Shown here: positions 34,941-43,287 of the stretch, piece after piece
How the letters are laid out: the number at the start of each line of letters is the position of its first letter
How positions within the stretch are numbered: the stretch's first letter is position 1
Source of the DNA: Chitinophagaceae bacterium UBA4407
Lineage (GTDB): Bacteria; Bacteroidota; Bacteroidia; Chitinophagales; Chitinophagaceae
Length of the DNA: 51,063 nucleotides
Assembly (NCBI GenBank): GCA_002390845.1
Contig: DGQT01000012.1
Location: 1 to 51,063, forward strand
Reading direction: 5' to 3'
The notes under the pieces: generated by a model
What the model saw: the letters and a program-made list of their open reading frames with translations, nothing else
Databases searched by the model: none
What the model was told of the DNA's origin: nothing
Made by a program: the position numbers and the translations under genes

Positions 34941-35197
34941 ATTAGCCGGGCTGAAGTAATTCTATTGAACATTCTTGCGTCGCACACTTGAGCCCCAAAC
35001 CCCTGAATGGGCTTTACCAAATGCATACCTTCACTCTAGCTTAGGGGATGGGCTTCAACAGTACAAATGTGCAATGCCGGAACAAGTTCGGTAAAGGCTG
35101 CCACACTTCGCTTAAATGTTGCCATGTAAATGGGACTTCGAACCGAGCGTGGCAAGAAAAGCTTAATAGTAGTTCATCTGCCGGCCTACAAAAAATA
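34941..35197. repeat. Palindromic spacer element, L class A (CTTGCG) with R class C
   Basis: The outer end ATTAGCCGGGCTGAAGTAAT leads to an L core at 34974-34990 (CTTGCGTCGCACACTTG). The right core is class C at 35140-35156 (GAACCGAGCGTGGCAAG), followed by AAAAGCTTAATAGTAGTTC and TGCCGGCCTACAAAAAA (35180-35195). Although the classes differ, both halves carry the C/G variant next to the arm (CTTG and CAAG). In between lie GTACAAATGTGCAATGCC (35056-35073), a worn extra core, and GGTAAAGGCTGCCACAC. It accounts for most of the gap 34885-35227. Confidence 0.82.
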
Positions 35198-35227
35198 CTT
35201 ACTTACATTGCAGTCTTAATTCATTAT

Positions 35228-35716
35228 ATGAGCTACACAATTCCTGCAGGTACACATATAGGCCATGTACATTTAAAAGTGTCTGATATTGACAAGTCAC
35301 TGGAGTTTTACCAGGGCTTGCTGGGCTTTGAAATAATGCAGCGTTATGGTGCGCAGGCAGTGTTTATTTCTGCAGGCGGATACCACCATCACATTGGTTT
35401 GAATACCTGGCACAGCAAAGGTGCGGGGCCTGCAAAAGTAAATGAGGTAGGTTTGTATCATACTGCCATTGTTTACCCCGAAAGAAAGGATCTTGCTGCT
35501 GTTCTGATGAGGTTGATTGATGCAAATTATCCTTTAACGGGTTCATCAGACCATGGTGTATCGGAAGCCATTTATTTAAACGATCCGGATGGTAACGGAG
35601 TAGAACTTTACTGGGATAAGCCAAAAGAACAATGGCCGTTTGACGAAGAAGGAAACCTGCAAATGGTAACAGAATACCTGCATGTAGAAAGCCTGCTGGC
35701 AGAATTAGATAAATAA
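35228..35716 (+). CDS. VOC family (glyoxalase / extradiol dioxygenase fold) protein
   Basis: This protein has 162 residues from the Met at 35228 (MSYTIPAGTHIGHVHLKVSD). The frame is open to 35048, but that part is palindromic-element DNA. It has two beta-alpha-beta-beta-beta modules, with likely metal ligands in GHVHLKV, YHHHIGLNTW and VELYWD, as in CatE-like catechol 2,3-dioxygenase homologues. It probably has a metal-dependent lyase or dioxygenase role, substrate unknown. Its stop overlaps the start of trmN6 by one base, so the pair is co-translated. Confidence 0.87.
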   Translation: MSYTIPAGTHIGHVHLKVSDIDKSLEFYQGLLGFEIMQRYGAQAVFISAGGYHHHIGLNTWHSKGAGPAKVNEVGLYHTAIVYPERKDLAAVLMRLIDANYPLTGSSDHGVSEAIYLNDPDGNGVELYWDKPKEQWPFDEEGNLQMVTEYLHVESLLAELDK

Positions 35717-36447
35717 TGCCCAACAATTTTTTTCGTTTTAAACAGTTCACAATTGAACAGGAAAACTGCGCTATGAAAGTGTGCACGGATGCCTGTTTGT
35801 TTGGCGCATGGGTGGCAGCAATAATTGCCGGGTTGGCTCAACATACTTCGCGTATTTTAGATATTGGAGCAGGAACAGGGTTGCTTTCGTTAATGATAGC
35901 GCAAAAAAATAATACAGTAAATATTGATGCGGTTGAAATAGATAATGCTGCTGCAATACAGGCTGATGCTAACTTTCAGGCAACGTTATGGAAAGAGCGT
36001 TTAAATATTTATCATTCTTCTATTCAACAATTCAACCAACCAGCCAATAAACAATATGACTTCATTATCTGCAATCCCCCTTTTTTTGAGAACGATTTAA
36101 AGAGTGTTGACGCCAAAAGAAACCTTGCCTTGCATAGCGAAACATTACGCCTTGATGAATTGCTGGAAGGAATAAAAATAAAATTAAAAGAAGATGGAAA
36201 CTTCGCTGTATTGCTGCCCTTTCACCGAACAAAATATTTTGAAGAGCAGTTTGCATTAAATAAGTTTTATTTAGTTGAAAAAGTGCTGGTGAAACAAACA
36301 CCGCAACATAATTATTTCAGAAGCATGTTATACTTTAGCCGAAAGCAAAATAGTACTGTTGAAAAGGTAATTTCTATTAAAGATAAAGGCAATGAATACA
36401 GTGTAGAATTTATAGAATTGCTGAAGGATTATTATTTGTATTTATAG
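35716..36447 (+). CDS. trmN6: tRNA1(Val) (adenine(37)-N6)-methyltransferase
   Basis: This 243-residue SAM-dependent methyltransferase of the YfiC/TrmN6 family would modify A37 of tRNA-Val. The SAM-binding motif is DIGAGTG 49-55 and the catalytic NPPF is at 120-123 (IICNPPFFENDLKS). The N-terminus FRFKQFTIEQENCAMKVCTD is characteristic of the family. It starts on the last base of the VOC gene stop codon. It converges with the dehydrogenase at 36476, 28 bases away, with no clear terminator. Confidence 0.92.
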   Translation: MPNNFFRFKQFTIEQENCAMKVCTDACLFGAWVAAIIAGLAQHTSRILDIGAGTGLLSLMIAQKNNTVNIDAVEIDNAAAIQADANFQATLWKERLNIYHSSIQQFNQPANKQYDFIICNPPFFENDLKSVDAKRNLALHSETLRLDELLEGIKIKLKEDGNFAVLLPFHRTKYFEEQFALNKFYLVEKVLVKQTPQHNYFRSMLYFSRKQNSTVEKVISIKDKGNEYSVEFIELLKDYYLYL

Positions 36448-36475
36448 CCCCCACAGCGTATTTGTTCATCGGAAA

Positions 36476-37672
36476 TTAATGGGCCGCATAATCTTCAAGA
36501 TATTTAAAATGCGGGGTTAGCTTTCCGTGTTTTAAAATAGTGGCACGCTCAATTATTTCACTGCCGTTACCCAATAAATCTGTAAGAATGTGTTTAATTA
36601 ATTGTTCCCCAAAATAACGGCTTGCATCACGCGGTAATTCATTAGGCAGGTTTCCTACTGCCATTATATCAATGCTGCCATCAATGTAAGGCGCTGTTTT
36701 TTTAAAGGTAGTTTTGCTTACCCCGTACACAGGATCTTCAATGGTGTTGTCTCCAAGATTTATGGGTACAGAGCCATTTTCATCATCTGTAATATCAGCA
36801 ATGGTGTTAATGGTAAAGCTCTCGTCAATATCGGTTTTCTCAAACAATCGTGGCGTGTTTATATCCCAGTAAATGCCATTCATTAAAATATCTGTACAGC
36901 GTGTGTATGGTAAAAAACGGCTTCTGTATTCCGTTGGGTGTTCGTGAAAATGTTCACGTTTATAAGTCTTTAGCTCTTTATGCGTATACAGGTCGTGGCC
37001 TTTAAGCTGAACATAAACAGGGTAAGTAAAATTCCGCTCAAGGTATTCATCGGGCTCTACCTCTGTTATACCCATCAGGTTCATAACATCAAGTATGCCA
37101 TGTGCAACACGCCCGCTGCCTGTTACAGCAATTTTTATATTGGGCAGCTTTAAACCGAAATAAGTGTGAATCAACTCCCGGTAGTCTTTACTGGCGAATA
37201 CACGGCTCAGTTCAAATGCGCCGGTTCGCTTACCGTAAGCCATTACGCCATTGTGTGCCCCCACAATACCGGCAAAAAAACCAAAGCCAATAATACGCTG
37301 GCCATCTTCATGCTCCAGGCACTCGTAGTCGATCATAGTTATATGGTGATCGATCAATGCATGCATTAACTTTTGATTGTAAGGCTGTTTCTTTTTGGTA
37401 TGCGAAAAAAACAGGTAGGTTTTATCAGGTATCAGCATGTGCACCGGCAGTTCTTTAATGCCAAGTAAAATGTCGCAGTTGGAAAGATCTTCCTGCAGCG
37501 TTACACCGGCATGTTGGTATTCTGCATTGCTGAAGCAACGCGTACTGCTGGGCTGTACATAAATTGAAACACCGGTACCATTTTTCAACAGCCATTTGCA
37601 CTGCGCCGGGGTAAGCGCCACGCGGTTATCTTCCGGAACTTTTCCTTCTTTTACAAGTCCTATCGCAAGCAT
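36476..37672 (-). CDS. Saccharopine dehydrogenase-like (AlaDH/PNT family) enzyme
   Basis: This protein has 398 residues from the Met at 37672 (MLAIGLVKEGKVPEDNRVAL). The frame is open to 37966, but the 98 extra residues run through the palindromic element and the start of the lipoprotein gene on the other strand. The AlaDH/PNT N-terminal domain shows KEGKVPEDNRVALTP, PSSTRCFSNAEYQHAG, GIKELP and FSHTKKKQPYN. The Rossmann domain has KIAVTGSGRVAHG. The pattern resembles NAD-dependent saccharopine dehydrogenase (lysine-forming, LYS1) more than alanine dehydrogenase. A role in lysine metabolism is likely but unproven here. Confidence 0.85.
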   Translation of the reverse strand: MLAIGLVKEGKVPEDNRVALTPAQCKWLLKNGTGVSIYVQPSSTRCFSNAEYQHAGVTLQEDLSNCDILLGIKELPVHMLIPDKTYLFFSHTKKKQPYNQKLMHALIDHHITMIDYECLEHEDGQRIIGFGFFAGIVGAHNGVMAYGKRTGAFELSRVFASKDYRELIHTYFGLKLPNIKIAVTGSGRVAHGILDVMNLMGITEVEPDEYLERNFTYPVYVQLKGHDLYTHKELKTYKREHFHEHPTEYRSRFLPYTRCTDILMNGIYWDINTPRLFEKTDIDESFTINTIADITDDENGSVPINLGDNTIEDPVYGVSKTTFKKTAPYIDGSIDIMAVGNLPNELPRDASRYFGEQLIKHILTDLLGNGSEIIERATILKHGKLTPHFKYLEDYAAH

Positions 37673-37707
37673 TCGTTTATTTTTGAGATGCAAAGTAAGA
37701 GGAATAT

Positions 37708-37822
37708 TTTTAACCCTGCTACAGATCAGAGATGAAGCTTTTCTTGCGTCGCACCCGTATACGGTTGGATTGGAGATTGGGCCTTTACCGAAGCGTAGAT
37801 ATCTAAGGTTCATGAATACAAA
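37708..37822. repeat. Palindromic spacer element, L half (class A, CTTGCG variant)
   Basis: The arm AGAGATGAAGCTTTT leads to the core at 37743-37762 (CTTGCGTCGCACCCGTATAC). The flank GGTTGGATTGGAGATTGGGC and then TTTACCGAAGCG is nearly the same as at 20160. Its partner, at 38770, is on the far side of the lipoprotein gene. Confidence 0.85.
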
Positions 37823-37910
37823 CTTTTTGATTGGAGTATGCGAAAGGTTTATTGCGAGCTTTAGTATATATTTGAGTTGTGTGCCATGCTGTTGGATAAC
37901 ACTCGCTAGT

Positions 37911-38576
37911 ATGCAAACCTTCATTTCAATTTTCAGCCTTGCTTTCTTATTCTTTGCTTCATGCAACGGACAAGATAATAATGTGGACGCTCAAATCACT
38001 GGCAAATCAAAAGCATTTAAAAAAGAAATTCCAATTTATAAAGATGGACGAAGCAAAGGTGATACCGAATATCTCTTTAAAGCTGTTAGACAAGAGGCTT
38101 TAGAATTGGGTCTGGACTTCATTGAAAATGGCTTTGACTCTTTACAAGTTCGTATTTGGCTTGGACACTCAATGGCAGTAAAAAGAAATGTTGTTGTTCT
38201 TAAACAAGTAAATGGACAATGGTTTGGGCAAATTATTACTTATTCATACGAACATAATAATAAGGACGGAAAACAATTTATAAGCGACAAAGAAATTAAA
38301 GAAGTTAGCCCAAAGTCGGGCTGGACAAATTTTATAAAAGCATTAATGGATTTACAAATGCTGACATTGCCAAACGGACAAAACATAAATGGCTATAATA
38401 GTTGCGGCGGAGAAGATGGCATAGATTATTTTTTTGAAACTGCAAGCCCAGAACAATATCGGTTTTATTACTATTGCAATCCTAACGAAAACGTCAATCA
38501 ATTTTGGCAAGTAAAAAATGTGGTTGAATTTTCAAACTTGCTTGAAAAAGAATTCGACTTCACGTACACGAAGTAG
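37911..38576 (+). CDS. Orphan lipoprotein, enclosed by a palindrome pair
   Basis: This protein has 221 residues from the Met at 37911. The frame is open to 37596, but that part runs antisense to the dehydrogenase and through the palindromic element. The N-terminus MQTFISIFSLAFLFFASCNG is a lipoprotein signal with C18 as the lipidated residue. I do not recognise the mature domain: KSKAFKKEIPIYKDGRSKGD, then a long mixed alpha/beta region with paired cysteines (NSCGGEDG, YYYCNPNEN). The coding DNA is AT-rich. The flanking half-sites at 37743 and 38770 point inward, as for the orphan gene at 2363. It may be a passenger gene. Confidence 0.75.
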   Translation: MQTFISIFSLAFLFFASCNGQDNNVDAQITGKSKAFKKEIPIYKDGRSKGDTEYLFKAVRQEALELGLDFIENGFDSLQVRIWLGHSMAVKRNVVVLKQVNGQWFGQIITYSYEHNNKDGKQFISDKEIKEVSPKSGWTNFIKALMDLQMLTLPNGQNINGYNSCGGEDGIDYFFETASPEQYRFYYYCNPNENVNQFWQVKNVVEFSNLLEKEFDFTYTK

Positions 38577-38734
38577 AACCATAAGCACACACAAAATTAT
38601 TTGCGTTAGCAGGGCTGGAGGTTAGAGCAATCGGCAACAAATTGTCTCACCATCAACCCCTCGCCTTGTTTCGAGTGTCTTTATGCCGCTGTTGGTCGCT
38701 GACCAACAGCATTCGCTTCGTTCTTCTTTTAAAT

Positions 38735-38830
38735 CTACACTTTAGTAAAGCTCAATATATAATCCAATCGTACAAGTGTGCGACGCAACAGGCGATCAGC
38801 AAAGTATCAAATGCCCGGCTCATAATTTTT
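38735..38830. repeat. Palindromic spacer element, R half (class A)
   Basis: The inner flank TTTAGTAAAGCTCAATATA and then TAATCCAATC is the mirror of the flank at 37763. A perfect core follows at 38770-38789, then AGGCGATCAGC and the outer end TGCCCGGCTCATAATTTTTT (38812-38831). The 38577-38734 part of the gap holds no gene I can support. Confidence 0.88.
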
Positions 38831-38878
38831 TTCGCTTTTATTGGCAGCAGCAATTATATTTACCGGCAATCAGTTTTT

Positions 38879-39604
38879 ATGCAAACTACGCTCTGCTTTG
38901 ATTTTGGAAATACACGGCTAAAATGCGCTGTGTTCGAAAATGCTGACTTTAAAGAATTGCTGTTGCTGAACAACGATGATCTTGCGGCCATAAGGCAATT
39001 AATTGAGCAGTACAAGCCTAACGCATCTATTCTTTCGTCGGTTATTAACCACGATCCCGAAATAGAGCATATATTAAAATCGTCTACAAAGTTTCATAAA
39101 CTCGACTATCAAAGCAAGCTGCCGTTTACCACACCGGTTGGCAAACCCGAAACCATTGGCGCAGACAGGCTGGCACTCGTAGCTGCGGCAGTACATCTTT
39201 TTCCGGGTTCGCACAACCTGGTAATCGGGCTGGGCTCGTGCATCACTTTTAATTTCGTAAATAAGTTTCATGAATTTTTGGGTGGCAGTATTTCGCCCGG
39301 CCTGGAAATGCGGCTAAAGGCCATGAACCAGTTTACGGCCAAATTGCCCCTGGTAAAACCTGATTGGAATTTTCCGCTGGTGGGCTACGATACCAAAACA
39401 AATTTATTAAGCGGCGTTATAATGGGAATGAGCAAAGAAATCGACGGCATTATTGATGAGTATGCCACCAGATACAGCAACTTTAACGCGCTTTTAACCG
39501 GGGGTGATATGGGCTTTTTTGCCCCGCATCTCAAAAAGAAGATATTTGCAGACCCTCATCTAATCTATAAAGGCTTGTATGCGATCAGTAGAACGAATTA
39601 TTAA
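38879..39604 (+). CDS. coaX: Type III pantothenate kinase
   Basis: This 241-residue cytoplasmic kinase phosphorylates pantothenate, the first step of coenzyme A synthesis. The start is Met at 38879 (MQTTLCFDFGNTRLKCAVFE); the frame is open to 38642 through the palindromic element. ASKHA motifs: DFGNTRLK 8-15, PETIGADRL, GLGSCITFNF (with the Thr and Asp-like positions), GGSISPGLEMR and LLTGGD. It overlaps the outer-membrane protein gene by 26 bases and starts the coaX-OMP-lptC operon. Confidence 0.94.
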   Translation: MQTTLCFDFGNTRLKCAVFENADFKELLLLNNDDLAAIRQLIEQYKPNASILSSVINHDPEIEHILKSSTKFHKLDYQSKLPFTTPVGKPETIGADRLALVAAAVHLFPGSHNLVIGLGSCITFNFVNKFHEFLGGSISPGLEMRLKAMNQFTAKLPLVKPDWNFPLVGYDTKTNLLSGVIMGMSKEIDGIIDEYATRYSNFNALLTGGDMGFFAPHLKKKIFADPHLIYKGLYAISRTNY

Positions 39605-40982
39605 CCGGAGTTTTTTTGCGGCGTTGGCTTTGTTTCTTTTTTCCCAGGTTTCGGCACAGGAAAATTCACCTTTTTCCCGTTATGGCTTAGGTGATATTTA
39701 TCCTACCCAAAGCATCGCCATACGGGGGATGGGTGGTGTGGCTGCCGGCTATGTAAGCGAGCAGGCTTTGAACAGCTCAAACCCATCATCGTACAGTGCA
39801 TTAAGGTATGTAAGGGTTTACGGAGCATCGAAAGGTGCCCTTGTAACTTATGATTTTGGTGTATCCATAGATACAAGAAACCTTCGCAGCGCCAGCCCTG
39901 TTGGATCTTATAAATCAACCAACTTTATTCCATCTTACGTACAGTTGGGTATTCCTTTAAGCCCGAAAGGAGAAGCTAAAAAAAGAGGCGCAGGCCTTGT
40001 ATTTGGTTTAAGGCCGGCAACACGAATCAATTACAGCGTTCAAAGTACTCAGCGCACGGCAATTGACAGTGTAGAGACTTTATACCAGGGAAACGGTGGG
40101 CTAAACCAGGTTTTCTTTGGCCTGGGCAAGCGCTGGAATAATTTCAGCATCGGCTTTAATGCAGGCTACCAGTTTGGCCGTAAAGAAATAAGCACCAAAC
40201 AGATTTTTTTAAATGATACGGTTAACTATTATAAATCCAACACATCTGGCCGCGCAGATTTTTGGGGTGTGTTTTTAAATCCGGGTATAGCTTATAATAT
40301 TAAACTGAGCGAGACCAAGAGTAAAATGGGAAATTATAAGGAGGGATATTTTCTAAGGCTGGGCGCTTCAGGAACGTTGGAACAAAAATTAAAAGCAAAT
40401 ACGAATAACAAGGTAGAAACATTTGCCTTTGACGCAAATGGTGCTGTAACACCACTCGACAGCATACAGGAAACAAGAAATATTCTTGGGCATATTACAG
40501 TGCCCTTAACTTATAATGCCGGCTTTCTATTAAGTAAAAAATACTTGGTTGGAGGTGAAGCCATTTCAACCAAGTGGTCTTTTGGGGTAGATTATTCTTC
40601 GGGCAAGTGGGTAGATTACCGTTTTTATAACCAGCCCGACCAGTTGGTAAACAGTTGGATGATTAAGGCAGGCGGTGAATTTGTACCATCATTGCTCAGC
40701 ACCAGTTTATTAAACCGCGCTACTTACCGCGCAGGATTTTATACCGGGAAAGATTATATTAATGCAGACGGCCACGGCTATAATGTAAAAGCCATTACGC
40801 TGGGCATGGGCTTTAATTTGAGAAAATACAGCAATTACGATAACCAGTCATCGATGATCAATGCCGCAATAGAATTTGGTAAAAGGGGCAGCAGCGTAAA
40901 CAATGTAACAGAGAACTTTTTTAAATTTTCAGTTGGATTTTCTTTAAGCGATCTTTGGTTTACAAGACGTAAGTATGACTAA
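39579..40982 (+). CDS. Outer-membrane beta-barrel protein
   Basis: This 467-residue exported protein has a signal peptide at 1-26 (SFFAALALFLFSQVSAQ). The mature part opens NSPFSRYGLGDIYPTQSIA and RGMGGVAAGYVS, typical of a Bacteroidota outer-membrane family distantly like OmpP1/FadL. Many alternating strands end in aromatic residues, and the C-terminal strand (FFKFSVGFSLSDLWF) resembles a barrel closing strand. It lies between coaX and lptC with overlaps on both sides (26 and 8 bases). This suggests tight coupling; a role in outer-membrane assembly or lipid transport is inferred from lptC only. Confidence 0.85.
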   Translation: MRSVERIINRSFFAALALFLFSQVSAQENSPFSRYGLGDIYPTQSIAIRGMGGVAAGYVSEQALNSSNPSSYSALRYVRVYGASKGALVTYDFGVSIDTRNLRSASPVGSYKSTNFIPSYVQLGIPLSPKGEAKKRGAGLVFGLRPATRINYSVQSTQRTAIDSVETLYQGNGGLNQVFFGLGKRWNNFSIGFNAGYQFGRKEISTKQIFLNDTVNYYKSNTSGRADFWGVFLNPGIAYNIKLSETKSKMGNYKEGYFLRLGASGTLEQKLKANTNNKVETFAFDANGAVTPLDSIQETRNILGHITVPLTYNAGFLLSKKYLVGGEAISTKWSFGVDYSSGKWVDYRFYNQPDQLVNSWMIKAGGEFVPSLLSTSLLNRATYRAGFYTGKDYINADGHGYNVKAITLGMGFNLRKYSNYDNQSSMINAAIEFGKRGSSVNNVTENFFKFSVGFSLSDLWFTRRKYD

Positions 40983-41553
40983 AATAATCCTGTATAAAAA
41001 TTATTTAAAGGCAGCCTTTTTTACAGGCTGTTTTTTTATGTGCAGTTGCGAAAACAACATACAGGAAGTACGTAACCTGGGTATAAAAAAGACCGGGCAG
41101 GAAATTGCTGAAAATGTAGAAAGCTATATGAGCCAGGATGGTAAAGTAAAAGCAAAACTTATATCTCCATTAATGCTTCGCACAGAAAGCGATACCCCCG
41201 TTGTTGAATTCCCCAAAACGTTGCGTGTGGATTTTTACGGCGACAGTATAAAACTCGAAAGCAGGTTGTTTGCAAAGTATGGCCGGTACCAGGAAAATCA
41301 AGGGAAGGTTTTTTTGAGAGACAGCGTTGTTGTTTTTAATGTAAAAGGCGATACACTTTTTACCAATGAGCTTTGGTGGGACCGCGATAAAGCAATTTTT
41401 TATACCGATAAACACGTGCTGATAAAACAACCCTTTAACCAGCAGTTTGAAGGAAAAGACGGCATGACTGCAGACCAGTCTTTCAAAAGCTGGACACTGC
41501 TAAATGGATCCGGCGTTAGAAACGTTCCTGACAGTTCTTTGCCGGCGAATTAA
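40975..41553 (+). CDS. lptC: LPS export ABC transporter periplasmic protein LptC
   Basis: This 192-residue protein is inner-membrane-linked and passes lipopolysaccharide from the LptBFG exporter to LptA. The N-terminus has a hydrophobic stretch ending FFMCSCENN, a possible lipobox (C24 or C26). The LptC beta-jellyroll follows: VKAKLISPLMLRTES, FPKTLRVDFYGDS, AKYGRYQENQGKVFLRDSV and GDTLFTNELWWDRD. It overlaps the barrel gene by 8 bases. The downstream spacer begins with a complete palindromic element and no separate terminator hairpin. Confidence 0.9.
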   Translation: MTKIILYKNYLKAAFFTGCFFMCSCENNIQEVRNLGIKKTGQEIAENVESYMSQDGKVKAKLISPLMLRTESDTPVVEFPKTLRVDFYGDSIKLESRLFAKYGRYQENQGKVFLRDSVVVFNVKGDTLFTNELWWDRDKAIFYTDKHVLIKQPFNQQFEGKDGMTADQSFKSWTLLNGSGVRNVPDSSLPAN

Positions 41554-41557
41554 TTTC

Positions 41558-41800
41558 TTTTTTTGAGCCAGGCACCTTTACTACTATGAAGCTTTTGTTG
41601 CGTCGCACACTTTACCTTTAGGAACAACATTGAACAAATACAAACCGCAGAGGCGCAAAGCCGCAGAGAATATGGCTCTGCGCCCCCCGTCTCTGCGGTT
41701 AAAGGCTGTTGAAAGCTGCTTCATCATCAGAATGCACAAGTGTGCGACGCAACAAAAGCCTTATAGATGTTCCCCTGCCAGGTTCATAATTTTAAAAAAA
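41558..41800. repeat. Palindromic spacer element, complete copy (class A/A)
   Basis: The left end TTTTTTTGAGCCAGGCACC and arm ACTACTATGAAGCTTTT lead to the L core at 41597-41616. The R core at 41734-41753 is followed by AAAAGCCTTATAGATG and TGCCAGGTTCATAATTTT (41776-41793). The centre holds the hairpin AACCGCAGAG (41643-41652) with CTCTGCGGTT (41691-41700), and a stretch GGCTGTTGAAAGCTGCTT shared with the copy at 47299. This is the best copy for defining both ends. Confidence 0.92.
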
Positions 41801-41804
41801 ATGA

Positions 41805-43127
41805 TCAATTGCTCTCGTTATCGTCAGGAACTTTTAAAATAAACGGAGCTGTTTCGCGGGTGATTTTTTCTTTTGAATTGCTGATGATGTTATCTGTAAT
41901 ATCTACTTTAGGTTCTTTTACTTTATTGGAGATATTGAATTTTATACCCGAACTGAAATTGTTGATATTGTTTTTATTGATGTTGATGTTATCGCCAAAA
42001 TAATATGTTTTTGTTTGTTTATTGATGCGTCTCTCCGCCAGTTGAATACCCGCGGTTGTTTGGGGATCATCGGAATTGATGGTGTTATTAATAATTTCTA
42101 CATCTGAACCAGGGGCATATAACATGATTGGTGCCAGAATCGTTACACCTTTTTTGATATGAATGGTATTGCCTTCCACCACCAGGTGATTGTTTGTTGA
42201 AACAGTTTTTACATCGGGCGTCATTGTAATAAGGATGGCCGTCCAGCCATTTCTCAGATACTCAATCTTGTTATTTTTTACAGTGCCGTTGGTAATGCCA
42301 TTCAGCAAAATTCTTCCACGGATTGTGGTGATGGTATTATCGGTAATGGTAACATTAGAGCAATTGCCGTGTGTGGCAATGGCATCGTCTATGGCGCCTT
42401 CTATTCTGTTGCCGGTAATGGTAATTCCATCGCCCGATATAACGCTGATACCCTGCTCGCCTTTATGCTCACAAGCATCCCAATTGCCCGCTATAAAAGA
42501 AGAAATAACGGTACAATTAATTACCGAATAGTTTGTAGTACGTGAACGGAACACTGAAATGGCATCGCCGTAATAATCGTAAACAGTGCAATTCCGGATG
42601 GTGTTATTGTCTGTTTTTATTGGTTTACCTAAATAAGAACAGCCGGAGATGATGCCTGAGATCAACGGCATATCGCCACATTTGCGGCCAGAACCACGAT
42701 AATTTTGATCGAGGTATAAATTATCAATCACAACATTGTTTGCGCCAATGTTTATCATACCCACTCTTTGATTATTGTATTGTTTATAATAATCATTTTT
42801 GTTGGTGAATACAAGCCTGGTATCTTTTTCCCCTTTTAGGGTAATATTATTGGTAAGAATATTAACGGGGCCATCCCATGTATAATTACCGGCGGGCAAA
42901 AAGATGGTAGTACCAGGGGCAGCTTTATCAAGGATTGCCTGTAGTGCTTTTGAATCATCTTTATTGTCATTGGGAATTACACCTTGTTTTGTAACATCTG
43001 TGGCCTGTGCAGTTTTTTGGGCGTAGCAGGAATTAAGCGAAGCAACAAAAACAAATAAGCATATATAAACCTGTATTGCTGTTGTTAAAGCCTGCCTTGC
43101 AATTTTTAGTAAAATACTTTTTTTCAT
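41805..43127 (-). CDS. Secreted right-handed beta-helix protein (pectate-lyase superfamily)
   Basis: This 440-residue exported protein has a signal peptide at about 1-36 (VFVASLNSCYAQ). A Pectate_lyase_3-like opening (TKQGVIPNDNKDDSKALQAI, GTTIFLPAGNYTW) is followed by many parallel beta-helix coils: NNVVIDNLYLDQN, DNNTIRNCTVYDYYGDAISV, GITITGNRIEGAIDDAIATH, SNVTITDNTIT and NGTVKNNKIEYL. It is probably a polysaccharide lyase, hydrolase or epimerase, or a binding protein; the catalytic residues cannot be fixed by eye. Confidence 0.87.
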   Translation of the reverse strand: MKKSILLKIARQALTTAIQVYICLFVFVASLNSCYAQKTAQATDVTKQGVIPNDNKDDSKALQAILDKAAPGTTIFLPAGNYTWDGPVNILTNNITLKGEKDTRLVFTNKNDYYKQYNNQRVGMINIGANNVVIDNLYLDQNYRGSGRKCGDMPLISGIISGCSYLGKPIKTDNNTIRNCTVYDYYGDAISVFRSRTTNYSVINCTVISSFIAGNWDACEHKGEQGISVISGDGITITGNRIEGAIDDAIATHGNCSNVTITDNTITTIRGRILLNGITNGTVKNNKIEYLRNGWTAILITMTPDVKTVSTNNHLVVEGNTIHIKKGVTILAPIMLYAPGSDVEIINNTINSDDPQTTAGIQLAERRINKQTKTYYFGDNININKNNINNFSSGIKFNISNKVKEPKVDITDNIISNSKEKITRETAPFILKVPDDNESN

Positions 43128-43287
43128 GAGCGTGTTATTAACTTTTGTAAATAAGATAAATGCTGTTTTAGCTAAATGTTATGATCACTTTTTAATTCAT
43201 ACTGATTCATTGCAAACATGCAAGAAACAGTCCGCTTTTTATATTCGGGAATGTTAAAATATTTTCAATACAACTATGGGTGCCGGG

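Noticed and set aside
37860..38740. Integron gene cassette with attC sites around the lipoprotein gene
   Set aside because: I saw GTTGGATAAC and GCGTTAGC-like words, but no pair with the RYYYAAC/GTTRRRY structure at both ends; the palindromic half-sites explain the boundaries better.
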